From Hypsibius dujardini (taxonomy: Eukaryota > Tardigrada > Eutardigrada > Parachela > Hypsibiidae), in NCBI GenBank assembly GCA_001579985.1, contig LRSR01013866.1, forward strand, positions 1 through 26,400: DNA of 26,400 nt. The letters run 5' to 3'. Under the pieces are notes generated by a model, which made no database searches, was not told where the DNA came from, and was given only the letters and a program-made list of their open reading frames with translations. Within the stretch, counting starts at the first letter, position 1. Each line of letters begins with the position of its first letter. Shown in pieces: positions 18,426 to 26,400 of this stretch. The translations under genes and the position numbers were made by a program.

Positions 18426-21400
18426 ATGAACTGTTTTTTCCGTCCATTCTGTGCTGCTTTAAGTGCCATAGTCTTTTGTGGTGTTGTTCGTGGGGAGAGT
18501 GATTCGATCGTATATACAGCTCCCCCCTTCCAGACCCCGAGTACAGCGGAAAATGTAACTTTCCTGAACCTGTGTATCATCCCCGAAGACGACTCCTTTT
18601 ATGTGTCGACGTACGACAGGGTCGCGGCAGCGGTTGACCTTGCGATTGCCAATGCCAATTCCTTCATCCTTCCCAAAGCGATTCGTCTGCGAACCGTGTT
18701 CCAGTCCACGGGATCGTCGTGTTCACAGGTCCAACATACGGTAGTGACGAACATTCTTGGACTTCTGCGTAGTGGGGTGACCTGCCATGCCTACGTTGGA
18801 ATTGGTACATAACTGTCGCATTTTTTGGTATTCCGTATTTGGTGATGTCAGCGTCTTCTGTCTGTGTCTGTGTCTGTGTCTGTGTCTGTGTCTGTGTCTG
18901 TGTCTGTGTCTGTGTCTGTGTCTGTGTATGTGTCTGTGTCTGTGTCTGTGTCTGTACGACTGCAACGTACTTGTAGGATGCGCGACGAGTGCAGTGGCTA
19001 TGTACGGCATCGCCGAACAATACAACGTGCCCATTTTCGGATGTCCGGCTGCAGGAGCTTCTTCTCTCTCCCTTAATGCTACAGCGAGCCGTTTTCCGCT
19101 CCTCTTACGAGTGCCATTTAGTCTGTCAGACATCGGTCTGGCGTTCTCGACCTTTTTCACGCGCTTTAATTACAGTCACCTGTCCGTGTTTCGTGACGAC
19201 TCCAACAGCTTCTACTCCTTCACCGCTAAGTACATTATGAATTACTTCCGGAACTTTCATAAACGGATCTACCAGCATTCCCTGGAAACACCCTTCACCG
19301 GCGCGGACTCCACGTCTCAAAGACGTAAAGCTATGCTGGAAGAGGCCAAAAATCGCTCACGAGGTAGGCAAAGTAATTCGTGACCATTGTGATCACAATT
19401 ATCCATATTACTTTTGGTTAAACGTAATTTAAATAGCAATTTTTATAACAGACTGAAAACAGGCTGATTAATCCACTTTCATTTAAATCGATCTATCATT
19501 GCTCCGTATGAATTTTTTCCCAGTGATTCTCCTCTTGACCCACGCCCGATTGGTACGCCAGTTCATGGTAAGAGGTTTCCCGATCGATCGAGAAACTGTC
19601 GAATGTCAAATCTTGCCCTGAGATTCTGATGATGCTTGGCGTATGTGAAATTACAGATACAGGCACGATCTCTCGGTTTAACCCAAGGGGATTACGTAAG
19701 TGGTTCATGAACCTCGCACGGGGTTTCCTGTTCCTTCACGGGGTTTCCTGTTCCTTCACGGGATTTCCTGTTCCTTTCGTGACTAATTACACACGGTCCA
19801 CTCGGACCGCCTCAATGTCTCTACTCGGTAAACGGCAGGAGGTTCTTTTTACTCAGGTGTTCTTTGCCATTGAGCCATACGAGCTCACATACTGGGGTCA
19901 CATCAAATTCAACCAGGGAGACAACGATGACACTGTATGTGCTTCATTTCACATTCAAAAATGCATTTTCGAACAAAAGGAACAGCTGCCCACAGGTTAC
20001 TTGTGAACTTTTGATTTGGTGTATTTTGGCAAACAAGACTACACGTTGTTTGACTGGTGAAAATTTCAACCGCCTTATCGATCAATCAACTCGATACACG
20101 CATTATGAATTTCGTTGCACAGAAATCTTGATTTGTTGTCGTTTTCTTCGATTGATTCAGTCTGTCACCCGTTTTCAGTTTCCATTGTGTCGAATTTCAA
20201 TCCTTGTTTTCAAATATACTTTCCGAATGAGTAAAATCTATTTCTTTGTGATTGGTGACCAGATTTCGGCCTGTTTTTGCTTTAAGAAATGAAAGCTTTA
20301 TAGCATGTGAAGTCTTGCGGTTCACGATACGTCAAATCAAAAGTTTGCAAGTAACTTTCAAGTAACTGTACAAAAGTACATTTCCTGCTTTCAGAACGCA
20401 AGGGAAGCCTTTCAGAGCTTAATGGTCTTATCCCTGTCGGACAGTACGGGAAACGGTCTTGACGACAACCTCGCCATATCCATCAAAATCAAGGCCAAAG
20501 AGCAGTACAATTACACTTTCAAGGCCCTCGAACGCGTATGATAAAAACGTCTGTCGTAAGATTCAATCAATCAATCTATCAATCAATCAATCAAGGCATC
20601 AATCAATCTATCTATCGTTCAATCAATCAAGGCATCAATCAATCAATCAATCAATCAATCGTTCGATCAATCAAGGCATCAATCAATCAAGGCATCAATC
20701 AATCAATCATTCAATCGTTCAATCAATCAAGGCATCAATCAATCAATCGTTCAATCAATCAAGGCATCAATCAAGGCATCAGTCATTGTTAAATTTCAGC
20801 CAGATCCGGTCGTCATGGGCTTCTATGAAAGCATCATGATATACGCTCAAGAGGTGAATACGATGTCGCTGCACGGTTTGGACTACCGAAACGGGACAGC
20901 TCTAACGCGGCGAATAGTGGGGAAGGAATTTTCCGGAATCACTGGCGCACTGAGGATCGCCAAGAACGGCGAACGAGATCGCGACCTGGACTTGAAGACG
21001 TTCCACCCGGACACTGGCCAATACAAGGTCCGATCTCTCACAGAGGGGAAATTGCAGCCGCAATTTCGTATTATCAAACGTTAAAAGAAGACGCGAAAAA
21101 AAATAACTGAAACGACTTGTCGCTTGTCGCTTGTCGCTTTAGGTGGCGATTCAGTTCTTGCGGTACGCGACGGGCGGCGCCAATCAAACCTTCCTGCTGA
21201 TTGACCCGACCTTGTGGTTCGTCAACGACGGTGAGATGCCGCCGGACGAGCCTCGTTGTGGATTCCGGGATGATGAGTGTAGAGAGCCGGAAACTCTTCC
21301 GCGAGGAACCTTGGCCGTCGTGGTCGTCATGCCGCTACTGGTTCTCCTTGCGGTTGCGGGCGCAGCGACCTATGCTGTGATGAAGCTGAAGTACGTACAG

Positions 21401-24400
21401 GGACAACTTCGAATGGGTCTCGAAATTTTACCGTCGCTCAAAATCCCCATACCTAAAATTGATTGACGAAAAACTTTAACACCACGTTAGATCAAAATTA
21501 ATTTCAAACAAAATTTGATTCGAATTTGCAGGAAAACTTTTTTTTTATTTTTCCTTAAATTAAATCGTGTTTGATTTAATTTAAAATCAATTTGATCACG
21601 CGCTGATTAGTAATTAAATTCAAATTTAAGTGGTACTTAATTGTACTTATATTTGACTGCACTTCAGAGTACTGCGCCAGGATTACAATCCGGATTGGTG
21701 GAAAATTTACCAGGACGACTTGACGGTCAAGCAAAATCGCACCGGCAGTGGTGCCATGTCGAAAAAGTCACTGGTACGACTGCCTTATTTCCCACCCACA
21801 CTTGCTTTTGTGACCAAGTTAGAGCCAACCAACCAAATCCGAGCAAAATAGGTGGTCCGAGTTCGAGCCATTTTCAGCCAACGCGAGCAGTTGGCTGAAA
21901 TTGGCTCGAACACGGACCACCTTCTCGCGTTGGCTGAAACTGGCTTCAAATCGGACTACCTGCTCGCGTTGGCTGAAACTGGCTTGAAATCGGACCACCT
22001 GCACGCGTTGGCTGAAACTGGCTCGAACTCGGACCACCTGCTCGCGTTGGTTGAAATTGGCTCGACCTCGGATCACCTGCTCACGTTGGCTCGAACTCGG
22101 ACCACCTGCTCACGTTGGCTCTAACTCGGACCACCTATTTTGCTGAGCTTTGGTTGGTTGGCTTTAACGTGGGCACATAGGCATTAAAAGCAAGTGTGCA
22201 CATATCTTGGACCACCTCGCATATGCGAGTAATTACAGCTGTAATTATTATTGAGCATCGTTTCGAGTGATTGAGGTACTAGGAACTACCGTTGCAGAAT
22301 AGTCACGGGACCACTACTGGTGCGGCGACGATGAGCGGGCTATCCGGCTTCAACTGCGACATCCTGGGAAAGTACAAAAACGCCCTAGTCGCGCTCACCG
22401 ACGTCAGAGTCTTAGAGAAGCTGCCTACCTCCGAGATGATCTCTAGATTCAACGTGGTACGTTCTTAAAGTTATATTCTTATATAAATAAATAAATTGCA
22501 TAATTCATTTATTATAGACATAGTAATGTAATATATCTTATTATGTATTTTGCATTCCTTTATACGTTCATGTCTGCTAAGTGAAAGAGAAGGTGTGGGA
22601 GCTTTTACGTGTGCAGAAAGTAAAAGTGAAAGTGTTTCCGTCTTTTTTTTTCTCCTCGTCCAGCTGAAAAACGCAACTCACCCCAACTTGCAGCACTTCA
22701 TCGGGATCGGATTGCTCGCAAATGGGCGTTGCCAGTATGTCGTGGCGGAAGCCTGCCCAAAAGGCTCGCTCATGGACATGCTGAATTACTCGGCGATCAA
22801 ACTCGACTGGAGTTTCAAGAACAGTCTGATAAAAGATGTTGTCTTTGTGAGTTTGAAAGTCTGGCTCATTCCTTTGTTCACTTTCTTAGCTTTATGCAAA
22901 CTGACTGGAAAGATTTTTTTATTTGCAATCTGTTTTCAACTAGGGCATGACATATCTCCATACCAGCCCGATGGTGTCACACGGGAACCTCACCGGCCAC
23001 AACTGTCTGATGGACACACGCTTCACGCTGAAAATATCCGACTACGGTCTGCCCTTCTTTCGGGATCCTGCCTTTTTACAGCCATACCGGGCTAGTGATA
23101 GTCGCAGTCGCGAAAACATCGAAGAACTTCTGTGGCGCTCACCGGAACTGCTTCGGCAGACAATGCCTGCGGAGGGCACCCAGGTACTGCGTAGAGGTTG
23201 TGGGCCTAAAGGAATGGGCTAACTCTTGTTTTTAACTACTAAATAAAACAGGTGTCTGAATTTCTTTGTAGAAGGGAGATGTCTATAGCTTTGCCATCAT
23301 CCTCCAACAAATAATTCTTAGGAGTGGACCGTTCGAATTGCCGAACGACCCATTGGAGATGTCAGAGCATGAGATTTTAACCGAGGTCAGTTGGTACCTC
23401 GATATGTACACGTGACACGTGGTATGCTTGACTGGACTGAATACCACGCGATCTGTCATGTTTGCCTGCCTACCTGCTTGTCTGTGTCTGTGTCTGTGTC
23501 TGTGTCTGTGTCTGTGTCTGTGTCTGTGTCTGTGTCTGTGTTTGTGCCTGTGTTTGTGTCTGTGTCCGTGTCGGTCTCGTGTCTGTTCTCTGTCTGTGAC
23601 TGGTTCTCTGTTTATGCCTGAATTTTGTCTTCGTTATGCATGTGTCGGCGTCTGTGTCTGTGTCATTGATTGTGCTGGTGAAGTGTATTTATTTGGGACA
23701 TTCCGGATTTGGATAAATGCAGGTTATTTCGGCTAATATTCCGCCGGTTCGACCACGGGTGCCACGGGCGGCATGCTCGAACGAACTATACGATTTAATG
23801 GAACGCTGTTGGGAGGAAATTCCTGTGGAGCGACCTACTTTTCCAAAAATCAAAGATCGTTTAAAACGAGTGATTGGCTCGTACGGAGACAATATTGTAG
23901 ACGTGTTGTTTAAACGGATGGAGCAGTACGCGTTGGATTTAGAGATCAAGGTGGCCGAAAAAACTCAACAATTCATGGAGGAAAAGAGTCGCTCGGAGCA
24001 ACTACTAAGTCAACTCCTTCCCAAGTGGGAAATCTTTTCAATTCTGATTGTCTATCTGCCTGTCTGTTTGCCTGTCTGTCTGTCTGTTTTTTAGGCTATC
24101 TATATGGTTGTCTGACCGTCTGTCTGTCTGTCTGCCCGTGTATTTTTCTGCCGGTCGACATATCTTTACATAGTTAAGATTTTTTGTAGATCCGTCGCAG
24201 ATGCCTTGACCAGAGGCGAACACGTCGACCCAGAAGCCTTCGAGAGTGTCAGCATTTACTTCAGTGACATTGTCGGCTTCACAACCATCGCCGCAGCCGG
24301 CAGTCCCATGGGGGTGGTCAACCTACTCAACGGCCTATATACCTTCTTCGACGGTGTGCTCGAGAAGTACGATGTTTACAAAGTCGAGACCATTGGCGAT

Positions 24401-24494
24401 GCCTACATGGTATGCGGACAAATAGTTTGCCGTTTAACTATATGCCCGTCCGTTCGTGTCTGTCTGTGTGTTAGTCTGTCTGTCTGCCTGTCTT

Positions 24495-24529
<35 letters not shown>

Positions 24530-25940
24530 GCCTGCCTGCCTGCCTGTCTGTCTGTCTACCTGTTCACCTGTCTGTGTGCTTGCATGACGCGGTGACTGGA
24601 ATATCACCGTAGCCCCATGCACACGACTGCATTCATATGACTCAATGTCAAGCAAGAAATGACCCCTTGTAATTAAACGGTTCACTTCCTCAATTTACTA
24701 CAGGTTTCGTCCGGTCTTCCCGTGCGAAATGGCAATCGGCATGCTACTGAAATCGCCTCCATGTCGATCGCCCTTATCAAGGGCATTCGGTCATTCACGA
24801 TTCCGGACCGCCCAGGCCAGGATATCCAAGTGCGAATAGGCATAAACTCCGGTATGTTAAGTAACTTATCCCGCTAGTGGCGACCTTCAGACAGCCGCCG
24901 GAAGAACCCGACCTTTGAATGACCAACTTTATAACTGAGATACAGCTCGATTGATTTTGAATGGATCTAAATATAATTGTTTTCAGGTCCCTGCGTCGCT
25001 GGAATTGTCGGTCTAAAGATGCCGAGATACTGCCTGTGCGTGAGTTGTTTCTTCATTCATGCGTTGTAATACCCAACGCTAAGTGGAATCTTGTAGCAAC
25101 TAATTTCTCCGTTTTTAATTTATTTAGCTTATAAAAAAATTAAAATTGAAGAAAGATGGGCGATTTAAATGGAAAAATCTAAGAAACCAAATTTCCTGCT
25201 CGAATCAACCGGTTCCGTTGATTTCAGGTTTGGTGACACGGTCAATGTCGCTTCCAGGATGGAATCTACCGGGGAAGGTAGCACAAGTACAACTGCCTCT
25301 AGGACCAATAAACCACATGATTGAATAGTAAAGTTTTAACGATAGAAATGATAATAAATAGCACATAAATCGGAATTACATACAAGTAATCAGCTGTAAC
25401 AGCTGAATAGAGTCGCTCACTAATCAGGGTACCAGTAGCTGTTATGATTGTATTTAAGGACTTATTGGGCGTGGTCAACAGTTGATATATGGGCGGTACC
25501 AAAAGACCTCATCAAAAGCTTGCAAATACATTTTGTTTTAAATTTACACTAATATTTCTATTAATTACGAAGTTGATTATGTTGTGATAATACTATCGCA
25601 GTAGCGATACTAATAATTAATGGTGTATAAGACAACTATTTGATATACTGTGAATTCGTATTTCCTGACAGCCATGAAGATTCAGATCACGCAAGAGACG
25701 AACGATCTGCTGCTCAACATCGGAGGTTACAGGACGACGGAACGAGGTTCCGTCCCGATCAAGGTATCACACAGGCACGCCTGATTTTGAATTCGACATC
25801 TTAAACGACTTGCATTCTACGTGAAAATGCTCTTCATCCAGGGAAAGGGTACGCTGGTAACCTTCTGGCTGCTGGGCGGGGAATCAGAGGACGCGCTTTC
25901 AGGACGACGGCAATCCTTGTTTTCCACTTCGGTTCCCTGA
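18426..25940 (+). CDS. Receptor guanylyl cyclase, gene D (complete, 20 exons)
   Basis: Paralogue of gene B, about 1,101 aa, with all intron positions and phases equivalent. Exons: 18426-18804, 18977-19363, 19524-19567, 19657-19695, 19857-19934, 20395-20535, 20800-21027, 21143-21390, 21668-21773, 22298-22456, 22664-22846, 22944-23183, 23272-23385, 23723-24024, 24190-24409, 24704-24851, 24987-25035, 25228-25277, 25672-25763, 25842-25940. The joined frame is open to TGA and every intron is GT-AG. The start ATG has A at -3 and opens a signal peptide ([19 protein letters not shown]). Order of domains: ANF-receptor ectodomain, one membrane span, pseudokinase, coiled coil, guanylyl cyclase. Compared with A and B it is the most diverged copy, lies outside the shared conversion-like tract, and has a longer C-terminal tail. 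Its introns hold several microsatellites. Confidence 0.94.
18856..18955 (+). repeat. TGTCTG hexanucleotide array in gene D intron 1
   Basis: About 16 units of the 6-bp TGTCTG/CTGTGT repeat with a single interruption (TGTATG), filling more than half of the 172-nt intron. ORFs through it are low-complexity artefacts. Confidence 0.95.
19718..19782. repeat. Triplicated 21-bp unit in gene D intron 4
   Basis: Three adjacent copies of CACGGGGTTTCCTGTTCCTT (the third with GGGATT), just before the exon 5 acceptor. Confidence 0.85.
19935..20394 (+). other. Gene D intron 5
   Basis: 460-nt AT-rich intron with canonical GT and CTTTCAG ends. I recognise nothing else in it. Confidence 0.7.
20563..20788 (+). 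repeat. ATCA tetranucleotide and AAGGCATCA array in gene D intron 6
   Basis: Runs of ATCA interspersed with AAGGC, ATCT and GTTC blocks fill almost the whole 264-nt intron. The same tetranucleotide appears in short runs elsewhere and at the ends of the palindrome at 17375-17513. Confidence 0.9.
21118..21139. repeat. Triplicated TTGTCGC unit
   Basis: Three tandem TTGTCGC units ending two bases before the exon 8 acceptor AG of gene D; they form its pyrimidine-rich region. Confidence 0.8.
21311..21382 (+). other. Gene D transmembrane segment
   Basis: Residues about 489-512, a single hydrophobic helix ([20 protein letters not shown] and on) between LPRGT outside and the basic KLK inside. Confidence 0.85.
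21797..22198. mobile_element. Foldback element with internal 39-bp tandem array (gene D intron 9)
   Basis: The left end CACACTTGCTTTT (21797-21809) is the exact complement of the right end (22186-22198). Further in, AGCCAACCAACCAAA and GCAAAATAGGTGGTCCGAGT pair with the mirror sequences at about 22104-22174. Between them lie tandem 39-bp units. This layout (long inverted ends with subterminal tandem repeats) is that of foldback or MITE elements. No transposase is encoded. Confidence 0.75.
21891..22114. repeat. 39-bp minisatellite
   Basis: Five units of 39 bp (21891, 21930, 21969, 22008, 22047) starting TTGG(C/T)TGAAA(T/C)TGGCT, followed by a 29-bp unit (22086) lacking ten bases and a final partial. 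An inverted copy of the unit precedes the array at about 21851-21887. Because 39 is divisible by three, both strands show spurious repeat ORFs. Confidence 0.9.
23386..23722 (+). other. Gene D intron 13
   Basis: 337-nt intron holding the second TGTCTG array (23479-23574) and further TGT-rich sequence, ending at the ATGCAG acceptor. Confidence 0.8.
23479..23574 (+). repeat. TGTCTG hexanucleotide array in gene D intron 13
   Basis: Same unit and same strand as the intron 1 array: about 12 regular units, then degenerate ones. Confidence 0.95.
24046..24136 (+). repeat. TGTC tetranucleotide repeats in gene D intron 14
   Basis: Two clusters of TGTC/TGCC units in a 165-nt intron, on the same strand as the other arrays of this gene. 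Confidence 0.85.
24453..24575 (+). repeat. TGTC tetranucleotide repeats in gene D intron 15
   Basis: Long run of TGTC with a TGCC block (24529-24543), occupying the middle of the 294-nt intron. Confidence 0.9.
25278..25671 (+). other. Gene D intron 18
   Basis: 394-nt AT-rich intron, GT to CTGACAG. I see no repeat or gene in it. Confidence 0.7.
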
Positions 25941-26400
25941 TCACGCCTCCAGTTTGAGAAACCGGGATTCTGCATATGTCAAAGAAAATACATAATTAGT
26001 AGCGGACAGCAAGCACTTGTTTTTTGTTTGGTTATATATACATACCGGTGCCGTTGAGTATAAAATGCAGGCAGGTGATCGGGAGAACTCGCTCAATTAA
26101 ATCGCCTGCCTTGTACAATAGAACTTCGTCTTGTCTGTCTGCGTCTCTTTGTTTGTGACACGTACTGGCCTTAATGTTTGTCTGACTGTGTCTGTTTTTC
26201 TGTAATATAGGCTGGTCTTGCCTGTCTGTGCCGGTCAATCTGTAATAGGATTTGGTCTTGTCTGTGTTAGACCTTCGTGCCTTCTATGAAGGAAGAACCT
26301 GAACACACACGTGTTAGGTCTACCAACCGTCAGTTGGATAGTTAACAAGTTTATTAGACTGATAGTAAAGACCGTTAGAGAAATAAACTGGAAGAAAGGA
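25941..26400. other. 3' flank of gene D
   Basis: Contains ATTAAA at about 26096, the nearest plausible poly(A) signal for gene D, and AATAAA at 26384. A TATAAAA at 26059 could be chance or a promoter for a gene beyond the window. Degenerate TGTC-rich sequence runs from about 26127 to 26265. No ORF of note. Confidence 0.45.

Larger units (their letters stand above)
18426..21310 (+). other. Gene D signal peptide and ANF-receptor ectodomain (exons 1 to 8)
   Basis: Signal peptide about residues 1-23, ectodomain to about 488. It has an NVT sequon near the start where gene B has NAT, then [43 protein letters not shown], and [20 protein letters not shown], closely like natriuretic peptide receptors. 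The juxtamembrane segment [10 protein letters not shown] keeps the family cysteine. Residues around the pocket differ from gene B, so ligand preference may differ; that is inference. Confidence 0.8.
22298..24024 (+). other. Gene D pseudokinase domain and coiled-coil linker
   Basis: Exons 10-14, residues about 551-883. HGNL replaces HRDL, DYG replaces DFG, and VALT replaces VAIK, the same losses as in gene [17 protein letters not shown] marks the hinge, and [16 protein letters not shown] is the conserved C-lobe segment. The linker helix ([20 protein letters not shown] to LLPK) follows. Exon 14 is clearly more diverged in base sequence from A, B and the relic than those are from one another. 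Confidence 0.85.
24190..25940 (+). other. Gene D guanylyl cyclase catalytic domain with extended C-terminus
   Basis: Exons 15-20. Metal-binding Asp909 and Asp953, guanine-specifying Glu949 and Cys1021, and catalytic Asn1028 and Arg1032 are all present. The last exon is 33 codons long including the stop, against 15-16 in B and A: after WLLGG it continues [23 protein letters not shown] is a possible basophilic kinase site, a motif match only. Confidence 0.88.

Noticed and set aside
18787-19383. Long ORF with a Cys-Leu repeat ahead of the exon 2 coding sequence of gene D
   Set aside because: The CL repeat is the TGTCTG microsatellite of intron 1 read in frame; a donor at 18805 and an acceptor ending at 18976 remove it, restoring the alignment with gene B.
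20459-20839. INQSINQS-type repeat protein
   Set aside because: It is the ATCA array of gene D intron 6 read through; the flanking splice sites remove it.
21891-22114. CRISPR-like regular repeats
   Set aside because: The 39-bp units are directly adjacent with no unique spacers, and the setting is a eukaryotic intron.
21819-22124. Repeat proteins on both strands (units such as [13 protein letters not shown])
   Set aside because: The 39-bp unit is a multiple of three, so open frames arise automatically on both strands of a non-coding minisatellite within an intron.

Overview
This is animal nuclear DNA. Genes are split by many short GT-AG introns, non-coding DNA is AT-rich, and both introns and spacers are full of palindromic MITE-like insertions and microsatellites. 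The protein family and gene density suggest an invertebrate; the phylum cannot be fixed from the sequence alone. The window is a tandem array of receptor (membrane) guanylyl cyclases, all on the + strand. These are natriuretic-peptide-receptor-like proteins: signal peptide, ANF-receptor ligand-binding ectodomain, one membrane span, pseudokinase (kinase-homology) domain, coiled-coil linker, and class III guanylyl cyclase domain that makes cGMP. Layout: (1) 1-3966, the last eight exons of gene A, which starts upstream of the window; its introns are swollen by MITEs. (2) 3967-4742, spacer with a small palindrome and an unassigned minus-strand ORF. (3) 4743-11763, complete gene B, 20 exons, about 1,078 aa. 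(4) 11764-14226, spacer opening with a large palindrome just 3' of gene B and holding a second palindromic element. (5) 14227-15466, wreckage of one or two further copies: a frameshifted orphan last exon, then three kinase-homology exons, two decayed and one perfectly open. (6) 15467-18425, spacer without recognisable genes. (7) 18426-25940, complete gene D, 20 exons, about 1,101 aa. (8) 25941-26400, 3' flank. I inferred exon borders by hand from splice signals and by aligning the copies. Genes B and D share all 20 exons with identical intron phases, and most exons have identical lengths; gene A matches them over its last eight. Both complete reading frames close without a stop, which supports the models strongly. 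The cyclase residues for metal binding, guanine recognition and catalysis are kept in all three genes, so each could be a working enzyme. The pseudokinase domains lack the usual ATP-anchoring lysine and catalytic aspartate. The most notable signals are a sharp gene-conversion-like tract shared by A and B (and by the relic) that includes an intron, GC splice donors in gene B, a foldback element carrying a 39-bp tandem array in gene D, a roughly 450-bp palindrome around the gene B poly(A) signals, and same-strand TGTC/TGTCTG repeats in several introns of gene D. I found no evidence for a wholly new molecular system; the interest lies in how the array evolves.
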